A stretch of DNA of 64,000 nucleotides, from positions 3,038,001 to 3,102,000 of the forward strand of contig JARKIF010000002.1 of assembly GCA_029378245.1 (NCBI GenBank). The letters run 5' to 3'. The position numbers were made by a program, and so were the translations under genes. Every line of letters begins with the position of its first letter. Position 1 is the stretch's first letter. Below, in pieces: positions 1 through 10,898 of the stretch. The notes under the pieces are model-generated. The model saw nothing but the letters and a program-made list of their open reading frames with translations. It was not told the origin of the DNA and searched no databases. This DNA comes from Roridomyces roridus (lineage: Eukaryota; Basidiomycota; Agaricomycetes; Agaricales; Mycenaceae).

Positions 1-189
1 TCTGCGGGCGGGAGCGCTGCGAAACACGCGGTGCACCACTCGCGCAGCCGTGCGCGTGTCAACCGTCTTCCGTGAAGGTCGTTTTGGGTATCGCTGAGTG
101 CGCAGGCGCATCTTCTTGTAGTTTTGTAAGTTGTGTTCTGAAGTCAATATGCATTTTGTACACCATCATTGTGGGTTTCAATACTCTGG

Positions 190-625
190 CAAATCTCAGT
201 GTTATGTGCCGTACCATGGAAGATGGTCAAGACAGTGTCGACGCCGAGCGAGGTTTCGGGAGCAGTACTGTCCTAACAAGGAAATGCCGTGGACCCAGCC
301 ACTGATTACATGGTGTCGCCGTGTCGGGGACTCGCTCGATTGCGTGTATAAAAACAGGCCAACACAGTCTCTCTTTCTGTTTGCTCCCCTAGGAGGTAAG
401 CCCTGCACATAAGCCACTCTCCCTTTACGATTCATCATTCGCTCACATCTCATACAAGCTCATACAGCGACTTACCAGCCGGGAGACAATGAAGCTACAC
501 CACAGCGTGTGCCCGCAACACCCGTCACCTACTACCAAAGCACCCTGAACCACGACACGTGGGGCCATCCTCCCTGTGGCGAATCATCTCAAGGCGTTTC
601 CTCTCCCTCGTGTCGCCAGAGGTAG
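190..625 (+). repeat. Dispersed promoter-like repeat, copy 1
   Basis: This stretch matches the reverse complement of about 18640-19235. Shared blocks include 277-312 (core AAGGAAATGCCGTGGACCCA), a TATA box (TATAAAA at 347-353), a pyrimidine-rich leader, and a block starting ATGAAGCTACACC at 489 and running to about 590. The ATG opens only a very short frame that closes within 20 codons, so I read this as a mobile or duplicated promoter/leader segment, not a gene. The rest of 1-961 holds no ORF I can support. Confidence 0.6.
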
Positions 626-961
626 CTCTCTTTCACAGACGCCCGTCGACGTGGTGCTACTATCCTTACCCCTCGGCTGCAAATAGCCCGCAGTTTACCA
701 TCATTGGCGGACCTCGTCGTTGCCCGCTTCGTTCTCCTCTCTATCGACCACTCTCACTCTCGCTTGACTCTCACTCAGATGTTTTTCCGTAGTATAGCTC
801 GGCCAATGCGCGTCACGCCTTCAAGGCGCCCGGGCACGTCTGCATACCTTGGGCCGCCCGGAACTACATAGTCGCGACTTTTCTGTCTTAAGTATAGCCA
901 CAGGTTGAAGCTGTGCAAAGGCCGTGATGAGATCAATGATGGTTTACTCGCTTACCTCCAA

Positions 962-2700
962 ATGCCATCCACAAAACAAAAGCCCTCCGGCCAAGGAAAA
1001 CAGCCTGAGAAGGCCGTTGTAACCCATGTCGACGGCGCCTTGGATGCTCCTCCCGAGCTCTGGGAGATCATCGCATCCTCGTTGCCTCGAAAGTCGTTGG
1101 CCGCCCTTTGCCTCGTCTGCCGCCAGTTCTGCTCCACCATCTCTGCTATCCTGTATCGCGATCTCTCCGACCCACCGCTAAACATCGCCCAATCCTCTCA
1201 CCTTGTCGAAACGCTCAATAATGAGCACACACTTTGTTGTCCAACGACATCCTTGTCCATCCGGAAGCTGGCTTTTCGAGAGGGTTATGCAGCGAATCAG
1301 AAGTCGAGAGCAGCAATCGAGGCTCTTCGTGGACTTGCTTCCCACCCACAAGCATCCGTCCTGCGTGCGCTTCACTGGGACTCCATGCCCGGACTCGATG
1401 ATTCGGGCCGGATTCTTCTCGGCGGGAATCATCTGCCGAATCTCACTGAGCTCGTAGTAAAATGTGATGCAGAACGTGTGAATAATTTTAATGTGAGGAA
1501 TTCGGCATCTTGTTGTCCGTCACATTTGACGAATCATCCACAGTTCATTCAAACCCGTGGCTTGCAAACTCTTCAACTTGACTTGAAGATGGAGGACGAC
1601 TACGGTGCGTGTCTCCCTCAGGTGACAGCTACATCCTGATCGATATTATAGACCAGTATGAACTCGGTCGAAAGATATGCTACAAACTGACAGAAGCACT
1701 GCAAATGCTTCCGTATTCCTCCCCTCTTCTCCACACCTTCCACTTCCGACTCGCCTATCCGTATTACGAGGAAACCTTCCCTCATGAAGCTTACAGCGAT
1801 CTCATTGCTGCCATGAACGATTCGATGCATTTTTCCGCCCTCACAACCCTAGAATTATCTGTCGACCTGCAGAATGACGAATCATTCGATGGTGAATTCG
1901 ATCCATACGATGACGATTTGCCCTGCACCGATTTTGGAAAATTCCTGGTGGCCAATCCAACCTTGGTGGATCTCACTTTGAGCGTCGCCCAGACGACGTG
2001 CCCAAAGGATGTCCCTTTTCTACCGCATCTTCGATTTTTCAAAGGAACATTCGAGTTTGCCGCTGCGTTATTGGCCGGTCCAGCACATGTGGAAAAGCTC
2101 GATCTGACGTTTACCGGTCCCACTTATGCCGCGTTTACCGTCTTCAGAACTGTTCCCCTACCAAGCCATCCCTCGCTTACCCATCTTGAAGTCCTTGCTC
2201 TTGACCACAACGGAAAGCCGTTGAAAATGGTTGACCAGTTGACGCCGAGTACCCTCGCGCAACTGGTTTCATCATTTCCCAATTTGACGCATTTAGATAT
2301 ATGCATCTCTGGTCGTTTCGTAAGTTCGAACCCTGGCCTCTTACCTGCGATTGACATAACAAACCAGGAGGACTATCGAAAGGACTTGATGCTTTTGAAC
2401 AAGCTTCAAACCCTTCGAGTTCAGGAGTACAAATTGTTCCCTGGGTTCAAGCTTGCGCGCGCAGGAGTGAAGGAAGAATTCCCTCCGAACAAGTGCATCA
2501 AGGAATTCAAACATATTGTGTCCAATCTCTCAGCACTGCAGAGCATCGAGATATGCATTCTCGCGGATGCTGAGGAGAGCGTGGACGAAGAAATTGCGTT
2601 TTACCCACCGGAGATGAAGATCGAGTATCGATTCACTTGGACTCGCCTTCCCACTCTCAAGTTTCTTTCACGCACAAAGATTACGCGTGGTCGAGACTGA
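962..2700 (+). CDS. F-box/LRR-like protein, paralogue 1
   Basis: Predicted F-box protein of about 530 aa, probably a substrate adaptor for an SCF ubiquitin ligase; the substrate is unknown. Exons 962-1492, 1544-1604, 1652-2319 and 2368-2700 keep frame across introns of 51, 47 and 48 bp. The 51 and 48 bp introns are multiples of three and would read through if retained. The F-box lies near residues 30-70 (PPELWEIIASSLPRKSLAAL, then LVCRQF), and the rest is a long leucine-rich region with repeated hydrophobic strands. The start is the ATG at 962, because the two paralogues at 2960 and 8388 begin at the equivalent place. It is followed 260 bp downstream by paralogue 2 in the same orientation. 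Family placement is firm; cellular role is inference. Confidence 0.85.
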
Positions 2701-2959
2701 ACGTTGAACGGTCAGTCGACTAATCTTCCGACGTTGGCGACGCTGAGTTTTAGCAGTATTTGCCGGTGCAACCTCGGCCTATTTTCTTGAGCATCTTATT
2801 TCTTGGAGGCAATTTCGTGTTTCGGTTGGGAGGACACGAATTGAAGCGGCGATCCTAGTGATTTTATTGCCTGTACTTGTTGTCGAGCACAAATGTCAAG
2901 TTGGCAGCGTGTCCTGTTTGTACCGTGACAGACGCGTGACGGTGTCGCGTCTCACCACC

Positions 2960-4683
2960 ATGTCCCACAGACGAAAGCAGCGGGTAGATGTCGTCTATCT
3001 CGACGCCGTCTTGGACATTCCTCCCGAGCTTTGGGAGATCATCGCGGCCTCGTTGCCTCGAGAGTCGTTGGCCGCCCTTTGCCTCGTCTGCCGCCAGTTC
3101 TGTTCCATCATCTCTCCTATCCTCTATCGCGATCTTTCCAACCCACCGCTAAACATCGTCCAATCCTCCCAACTCCTCGAAACTCTCAGCAAAGGGCAGA
3201 CACGTTGCTGCCCAACGCCATCCCTGCTGATCAGGAAGCTGGCTTTCCGAGAGAGTCGTTCAGCGAATCAGAATTCCAAAGTAGCAATCGAGGTTCTTCG
3301 TGGACTCCCGCGTGGAGCAGAATTACGTGCCATCCACTGGGACTCGATGCCGGGTCTCGACGATTTGGGACGCATTCTTCGCGACCGGAATCATCTGCCG
3401 AATTTCAATGAGCTGGTCGTCAAATGCAATGGAAAAGACGTGAACAATTTTAATGTGAGTCTGTGGAATTGAAGATAGATAGTTGTTCGTAACTTATTTC
3501 CCGCAGTTCATTCAAACCCGTGGCTTGCAAACTCTCGAACTTGACTTGCGATGTTCCATCTTCGATATCTATGGTACGTGCCATTCTCAAAAGCGCCATC
3601 TTTATCCTGATCGATCTTTAGACGACTACGAAATCGGTCGAAAGATATGCTACAAACTGACAGAGGCACTCCAAATACTCCCCTTTTCGTCGCCTCTCCT
3701 CCACACCTTCCGCTTCCGACTCGCCCTTCCACATTGTGAGGAGTTCCCTCATGAAGCTTATAGCGATCTTGTCGCTACCATAAACGAGTCGATGCAATTC
3801 CCCGCCCTCAAGACCCTAGAATTATCCGTCAACCTGAGGGATGACGAATCATTCAATGAATTCGACCTCTACAGTGGCAATTCACCCTCCACCGATTTCG
3901 GAAACTTTCTGGTGGCGAATCCAACGTTGGTGGATCTCACTTTGAGCGCCTCCCAGACGAAGTGCCCAAAGGATGTTCCCTTTCTACCCCAGCTGCGCTT
4001 TTTCAAAGGAACATTCGAATTTGCCGCTGCGTTATTGGCCGATCCGGCAGATGTGGAAAAGCTGGATTTGACCTTTATTGGTTCTATTTGGGCCGATTTT
4101 CCTATTCTCAGAACTCCTCCTCTGCCAGGCCACCCCTCGCTTACCCATCTTCGAGTCCTTGCTTTCGACCTCGACGGAAAACCGTTGAAACTGTCCGGCA
4201 GTTTGGCATCGAGTACCTTCGCGCGACTAGCTTCATCGTTTCGCAATTTGATGCATCTAGATATATGCATCTCTGGCCGTTTTGTGAGTTTGAATCCTCG
4301 CCGCTGTGCCCTCAATTGAGACAAGAAATTAGAAAGAATATCAAAAGGACCTGATGCTCTTGACTAGACTCCAGAGTCTTCGAATCCAAGAATTCAGGAC
4401 GACGCCGTACAAGCTGACGTGCAACTCCGCCCAATTAGAGACGATCTTCCCTCCGAACGAGTATACCGAGGCATTCAAACAGATTCTTCCCTACCTTGCT
4501 GAACTACAGAGTATCGAGATATGTATTCTGGCGGACTTCAGGGAAGAAGAGTACGGGGACATGCACCACGAGGACGACTTGTTTGAACCCCCGGAGATGA
4601 AGATTGACTACTTTTTCACCTGGACTCGCCCTCTCGTCCAGGAGTTTTTTGTGCGCGTTAATGCTGTGTCTCTTCGAAAATGA
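2960..4683 (+). CDS. F-box/LRR-like protein, paralogue 2
   Basis: Tandem paralogue of the preceding gene, about 524 aa. Exons 2960-3454, 3507-3573, 3622-4283 and 4333-4683 have the same three intron positions as paralogue 1 (52, 48 and 49 bp). None of the introns is a multiple of three except the second, so retention would truncate the protein. The F-box (PPELWEIIAASLPRESLAAL) is followed by the same leucine-rich body, and the C-terminal block with EMKIDYFFTWTR is shared with both paralogues. The ATG at 2960 is chosen because it matches the other two starts. Likely an SCF substrate receptor by family; the target is unknown. Confidence 0.85.
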
Positions 4684-4988
4684 AAACTGGTTTGTCGACT
4701 CCCATGTACATTGTTCACCTTCACTCATATGTTGTCAGAGACTACGCCGATAAAACCCAATGCGATTGTGTATGTAAATGCAGTGATGATTGTGTACAGA
4801 CCTCTAATGTGAATCCCCAATGCCCATGTATTGAACGCAAATTAAAATGCCCCGCAAAGAAAAGAGTGTCTGGTCTATGCTGTGTTGATAGTCAACGAGG
4901 TCCGTGTGGACGAAGAGAGATCCTTTTCGCCCTGGGTGCTAAAGAAAGGTGATCAGCATGAAACTCGAACAATTTGAAATGCTACGGA
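4684..4988. other. 3' intergenic gap between convergent genes
   Basis: About 300 bp between the converging ends of the F-box paralogue 2 and the TLC-like gene. It has an open stretch rich in Cys codons (about 4750-4870), but no ATG-to-stop frame with paralogue, splice or domain support. I see no gene here. Confidence 0.5.
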
Positions 4989-5982
4989 CTAGGGTTTCTT
5001 GTCCATCGAGCGTGCGATGGACCACGCTGCCCATGATCCGTAGCCTTGAGTTATCATAAGCGCGGTGAGTGTCACCACGAACAGGACGCTGAACGCGATG
5101 TCGATCGTCTTTTCGTGGTTTGGCGCCAGCTTGAGACCCCACCAGACGAAGAGGTAGATGGAGAAGGCGAATTTGAACAGACTGGGAAGACAGGTAAATA
5201 TGAGTTGACCAAGAAGAAAAAATAGACGTACAGGGACTGGACAGCGGAGAAATAGAGCGTCCATTGCGTTGTTCGCTTGGCGCAGCGTAGTCGGTCTGGG
5301 GAATACAGACGTTAACTTGGAACTGGCTCCACGAGTCGACTTACACATGATCAAGCCGACAAAGATGGACTGCTCCGTACTGGCGTGGAATATCCACAGG
5401 AGTCCGAGAGCAGCGAGGGCAGGATGCAGAGTTTTTTGCAGGACACAAACGATGAGGATGGTGGCGAACAAAGTCTGTGAACCGACGTTGGGATAACCTT
5501 GCGCAGAAAGAAACGGGCGCGTACGCAGAAATGGTGGATCAGGATTGGCATCCGCAGACTTGGACGGTAGGTCAGCTCGAAGATGTCTGGGTGGTTTGTC
5601 AGTCGCAAAGTAGGAAAGAGGATGGGAATTACGCACAAAGTCCCGAGATGACGAGGGCTGCCAGCTTGACGAAGTTGATACGCTCCATTGTATATTGTTC
5701 TGCTAGGAGCGGACTGGCGACAAATTGTAGCGCCAGAGCTACAGTCGTCCAAAAAGTGTTGAGGACATAAGCGACAGTGTTGCGTTGGTGATCAAAAGAG
5801 AGTTTCGAGAATCCAACAGTAAAGTTGACGAAGTAGAGCTCTACAACTTTCGCAGAGACATAGAGACAGAGAGAATACAACACGGCCGGGACAGGATACT
5901 GTCGGAAAGTTAGTGAGAACAACCGGAGATGGATGGCACTCACGAAAGCCACTGTCGTCGCGGTAACCGACTCGGAGCTCAT
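4989..5982 (-). CDS. Multipass membrane protein, TLC-domain-like
   Basis: Six exons on the minus strand (5982-5944, 5898-5637, 5586-5525, 5474-5345, 5295-5232, 5181-4989), joined by introns of 45-50 bp, give about 249 aa with several hydrophobic helices. After splicing, a di-histidine motif (MPILIHHFC) sits between helices, preceded by FELTYRP, and is followed by TLFATILIV and the block STEQSIFVGLIMYR. This arrangement recalls TLC (TRAM-LAG1-CLN8) membrane proteins, which act in lipid metabolism or sensing in the ER. The gene model is strong because each splice restores a hydrophobic frame. The family call is from memory of the motif pattern and is moderate. It lies between F-box paralogues 2 and 3. 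Confidence 0.65.
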
Positions 5983-6660
5983 GTCGATTTACAGGCAGGC
6001 AGGTTGGCTATTTCGGGGGCTCATGCTGCATTTTTATCCAGGATCGAATATAGGAGGACTGGAGCGTCGGAGAGCGTTACTCCGGCTCGACATGATTTAG
6101 CAGCTGCTATGTTGAATGAACAAACTCCTTTCACTCCAATGCCTGCATTTATCCGGCAGTAAAAATTATCCTTTGATTCGCTGGAAGATACAGACGCCAT
6201 TGAATACTAATGCAGGCAGGCAAGACCCTCTGCGAAAGCCGAGAGACCTTGGCACCAAGTCGACACTGTTGTAAGTCTACCTCGCTGGCAGCATGAGCCT
6301 TGAAGCTGCGGAAGGCGTATAAATTGGGTGGCACATTTGAAATGGTGGACTATGGTGGAGGGGTATGATACCGATGGGAGTCGGTCTTGATCGAGACAAG
6401 ACGGAATTAATTCTCATTCACCCTTTGGCGCGAGCTCTCGCATCAGTGGCGGTACATCATCCCTGTCAATAACATTTCTTCCGCGGGCGGCAGCGATCTG
6501 CCGGAACAATCCCGGTCAGGCGTGCCGAGGATGTTTCAATCAAATTTGTTGTGCCGTTGGTGCCTGATCAAGTGCGTACTAAGTACCGAACCATGACCAT
6601 TCGCTGCAAAGGAATTTCAAATTGAATCGAACGTCAATTTTGCCTTCTTGCCTACAAGTA
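5983..6660. other. Intergenic, no gene seen
   Basis: About 680 bp upstream of the TLC-like gene and downstream of the inverted F-box paralogue. Only short unsupported frames are present. It presumably carries the TLC-like gene promoter on its left side and the F-box paralogue 3 terminator on its right side. Confidence 0.5.
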
Positions 6661-8388
6661 TCAACCGCCCGTAACATTGATTTGCACAGAAAATTCGATG
6701 GCGACTGGACGCACAATCCAGGTGAAAAGGTAAGCGATCTGCATCTCCGGCGGCTCAAACATCAGGTCTCCCATGTCCTCCTCATCCCCGACATCCGCCA
6801 GAATGCATATCTCGATGCTCTCCAGATCCGGCAGATTGGGTATGATCAGCTGAAATTCCTTGGTATATTCGCCGGTACGGAAGATTCTCTTCAATCCTAG
6901 GGGATCAGTCGTCAGCGCGGACGATGTCGTTCTGTATTCTTGGATTCGAAGACTTTGGAGCTTGGTCAAGAGCATCAAGTCCTTCCGATAATGGTCCTAG
7001 TCACCAGATATCAGTCCAATTACGTTCACAAAGGCGGTTATTCCGACTTACTAAACGGCTTGAGATGCATATATCTAGATGTGTCAAATTGCAAAGCGAG
7101 GAAACCAACTGCGCGAAGGTACTCGGAGTCAATTCGTCAACCAATTTCATGGGTTTTCCGTCCAGGTCGACGGCAAGGACGCGAAGGTGGGTAAGCGAGG
7201 GGTGACTTGGCAAAGGCGCAAGTTCTGAAGATGGGAAATTCGGAATAAACAGGGCCGCAGAAGGTCAAATCCAGCTTTTCGAGATGTGCTGGACCTGCCA
7301 GCAGCTCCGCGGCAAACTCGAAGGTGCCCTTGAGCAAGCGAAGGAGGGGCAGAGGAACATCTACTGGGCACTTTGTTTGCGGGACGCTCAAGGTCAACTC
7401 CGATAAGCTGGGGTTGGCTGCTAGGAATTCCTGAAAGTTTGTGGAGGGTAAATCATCGCCATATGGGTCGAAGCCCGCAGTATAGTCATAATCCCGTAGG
7501 TCAACGGCGAGCTCTAAATTTGACAGGGCGGGAAAAAGCAACGAATCGTTCATGGTAGCAACGAATTCGCTGTAGGCTTCATGAGGGAAGCAGTCTTCGT
7601 AGTACGGATAGGTGATTCGGAAGCGGAAGGTATGGAGAAGAGGCGACGAAGATGGAAGCATTGGGAGTGCTTCTGTCAGTTTGTAGCACATCTTTTGACC
7701 GAGTTCGTACTCGTCTGTACAACACAATCAGAGGCAGAATGAAGATGGTGTTTTGAGTGATCGCGCACCATACAGATCTGGAAATTCTAAATGGAATTCG
7801 AGGGTTTGCAAGCCAGGGCTTTGAATGAACTGTGGCCGAAGGTTACGAACAACTAGTCATCCTTCAATTCCAACGACTCACATTGAAATTGTTCACATGT
7901 CGTGCATCGCATTTGACGACGAGCTCCTTGAGACTCGGCAGGTGATTCTGGTCAAGTAGAATCCGTCCCAAATCATCGAGACCGGGCATCGAGTCCCAGT
8001 GAAGTGCACGCAGAACGGATCCTTGCGGGTGGGAAGCAATTCCACGAAGAACCTCGATTGCTGCTTTGGACCCGGAATCTGAATGACCCTGTCGAAAAGC
8101 TAGCTTCCTCATCAGCAGGGATGGCGCTGGGCAGCAAAGGGCCTCCTCGCTGCTGAGCGTTTCGACGAGATGGGAGGATTGGTCAACGTTGAGTGGTGGG
8201 TTGGAGAGGTCGCGATACAGGATAGCAGAGATGATGCAGCAGAACTGGCGGCAGACGAGGCAAAGGGCGGCCAACGACTTTCGAGGCAACGAGGACGCGA
8301 TGATCTCCCAGAGCTCGGGAGGAATGTCTAGGACGGCGTCGAGATAGATGACATGTGGAGCCTTTCGCTGGTTCCGTCTTTTCGGCAT
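6661..8388 (-). pseudogene. F-box/LRR-like protein, paralogue 3 (inverted, frameshifted)
   Basis: Third member of the F-box family, on the opposite strand. Exons 8388-7882, 7829-7769, 7714-7052 and 6996-6661 use the same three intron positions as the + strand copies (52, 54 and 55 bp). The F-box is intact (PPELWEIIASSLPRKSLAAL). Within exon 3, the segment at about 7198-7219 carries one extra base compared with both paralogues. It lies between the FRT codons and the SHPSLTHL codons and moves the rest of the exon to another frame. Exon phases independently require one base fewer. Either this copy is broken, ending shortly after the shift, or the base is a sequence error. Without the extra base it would encode about 521 aa. 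Confidence 0.75.
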
Positions 8389-8524
8389 GGTGGTGGTGAG
8401 ACGCGACGCGTTGGTTTGGTACAAACAAGTCGCGACATTCGCCTTGTTACAGCGAAGGAATTTCCAAAAGGCCGTCAATCCTTGAGAGCGGCTCCTCTTC
8501 CATTGTACAAAGCAGTATACAGTA

Positions 8525-10132
8525 TCATACATATAATTTAAGGATATCATTACTCGTCTTCACCTTCACTTGTCCCCTGGGTGCCGGACTCTTCCCGAAA
8601 ACTGGCAGCTTCCACTTGACATTCCCGACAACCATCCCGTTCCGCAAGGTACCATACAGAACCGAGCGAAGCTTTCGAGGGTCGAGGAACGGCCGACGAT
8701 CTACGAAAACCATGCTCGACGCAAGCGTAAACTCGCCCTCGAACGCGGTGTTGAGCCATACGTCTGCGGGTGAGTTGGACGTTTGCGCGTCGAGTGTCAA
8801 GATTGATCGCGCAGGTGAGGCGGGGAAGGACATGACAAGAGGAGTGTCGGCCGTTTGCGCTGTGACAATGAATTTGCCGCCCTCGCCGCTTGCAGCGGTG
8901 GTCAGCAAATTGATGTCCGATTCCAACTGCCTACAGTGGCATGTCAGGAAGGGAAGGGGGACCAAAGGGGGCGACGTACGCGTTTCGCGTCTGGAGGAAC
9001 AGGTGGGTCTCAGAAAATATGTTTTTGTTATAGAGGTTGATGGAAGCGTCGATGGGAGCGTTTGAGGTTATGAGGCTCAGGGACGCTGATGTCTCGAATG
9101 AGCCCTCTATCGGACTGTTCGACGTTTGAATGGTCCCATTCCGAGCGAAAACAGACTGAGAACCAATATCAGAACATCGCCAAGAAAGCGGTAAGACCTC
9201 ACCTTGGCGGAAATGGGTTGATTCTGACTTTTCAGAATTAAGCGGTCGAACTCGAGCCCTTCTTTCAAGGAGCCGAGAGAGTGTGTGAATGAGGGTAGAT
9301 TCGTCTCGAGATTATATATTGGAAGAGTTGACTCCGTTGTTGGAAGGAAGAGGGATATTGTAAAGTCAAGCCTATCCGCCGGTGTCTGGCCATCGAAGGG
9401 CGCTGGTGTCTGATAAAATCAATGGCACGAAAGACAGCCTGGAAAGAACTCACGAAGATACCAACTCCCGCCGCTTCATTATGCTCCATCCAACATATGT
9501 TTGCTCGGTCAAGCACGTGTGCAGAACGATATCGCACATTGAGCTCAACGCGTGGCACACTGTCGGATGACGAAGGGTGTATATGAATCGTTCCACCGGA
9601 CAGCGCGCCCTGAGAAACAAGGTACATGGGCGACGCTGAATCTGGGAAAAGAAATGATGCGTTGGAAGACGAGTAAAAGCCTGCCTCCGTCGCTGTCGAC
9701 TCCGCATTTGACCATGTCGCGTTGCGAAGACACCGACCAAATCGGGGGTCTGGGTCAACTGCTTGGACGGGTCGCTTCACCTTGATTCCATTAACAAGGT
9801 CTCTTATCTTGAGCACAACGACTTACCGGATCCACGACAAGAATAGGCTTTTGGCCGACGCGGTCAACTTCGGAGAGAGGTTCCTCGTGGCGCAGAATGT
9901 GTATCAAGAGCACCAAGAGAACGCAGTTCAGTGCGCCAGATGCTACAACGAGACACCTTCGTCGAAATCGGTGATTTCGGCCTCTCGACTTTTGACGCGC
10001 CAAGACTGGCTGGGGCATGAGGGGCTGGGTTTCGGAGATGGCCTGGTACGAGACATATGGGGGCGGTGACGGCGGCGACACATCAGGCTGCGGGGACTTG
10101 AGCGGTGTGCTTTCGTCGAGGTCGAGGATCAT
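8525..10132 (-). CDS. Single-pass membrane protein with DUF7330-like beta domain
   Basis: Five exons (10132-9827, 9780-9454, 9409-9203, 9155-8980, 8930-8525) with introns of 44-49 bp give about 474 aa. The N-terminus is a proline-rich cytoplasmic-type segment (SPPSPPPY, residues 18-30), then basic residues and one transmembrane helix (about 60-76, ALNCVLLVLLIHIL). A long region of short Ser/Thr/Asn-rich strands follows, such as NLYNKNIFSETHLFLQT and ILTLDAQTSNSPADVWLNTAF. This layout is typical of a family widespread in Agaricomycetes (DUF7330 as I remember it) with no known function. The start is the ATG at 10132; the GTG-led extension upstream is unsupported. A shorter relative lies directly upstream at 10282-10781. 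Confidence 0.7.
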
Positions 10133-10281
10133 GGTCAAGGTGCGGACGCGACTGCGGCCCTGACTCACGCGTCATTCGACACTAGGCGCTTATCTGCGGA
10201 GAGAGATGACAAATGCAACCTCTGCGCAGCAGAAGACAAAAGGACGCGAAATCGGTCTCTCGTTCTCTCGAACAGCTAATC

Positions 10282-10781
10282 TTACAAAACAACATGTACA
10301 GAATCTGCTGGACCCATTAGTTGTAGAATTGAGAAAGCTGAGTGGCACGCACCAATAGATACTTCACGAACGTCGTCGACCACGTCCCCGTTCCCTCCCC
10401 TCATGTCCTTTGTGCCGACCGTCTCCACGCTAAGAATGGTGGTAAGAGAACCGAAAGGAGGTCACCATGAAAGCAACACACCGATGTCCGTGAATATGAC
10501 CGAAGGAGAGTGAAAGCAGCAACCAGAACTATAGCGGCAAGTAAAAATCGGAGGAATCTTCTCTTCCTGCCGTGGCTCGTTTCCTGCCTCGCACGAGGGT
10601 CTTCCTGTCCTTTCGAGACCCTGCCAGCCTCCAGAGACTGTTCCGAGTTTTGCAAGTCGGGTTGTGGTGGCAGTTCATCGTACGGAGGCGGGGCTGGTTC
10701 GAGCACTGTCGACTGCGCTTCAAGCTCGACACGGCTTTGAAACGTCTTTTTGGACGAGTCACCGTCCTGGGGCAGAATCAT
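10282..10781 (-). CDS. Shortened paralogue of the DUF7330-like membrane protein
   Basis: The ATG at 10781 opens a frame sharing the layout of the neighbour's N-terminus: it begins MIL, contains APPPYDELPPQP, has a basic stretch (GRKRRFLRFL) and one transmembrane helix (LLAAIVLVAAFTLL). An intron starts near 10480 (GTGTGT or GTGTTG) and ends near 10430. The downstream exon may run to a stop at 10282-10284, but donor and acceptor are ambiguous, so the C-terminus is uncertain. The large beta-rich outer domain of the neighbour is missing, because the next gene starts at 10132. This looks like a partial duplicate or a minimal one-TM protein; whether it is functional is unclear. Confidence 0.45.
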
Positions 10782-10898
10782 GGTGGTGGATTTGGTGGTG
10801 GATGCCGGCAGCACACGTAGGTGAAATTGATATTGAAAAGCATTCAGATCGGCAAGATGGCAAGTACATAAACACAGCAAAACAAAATTTCAAGATAT

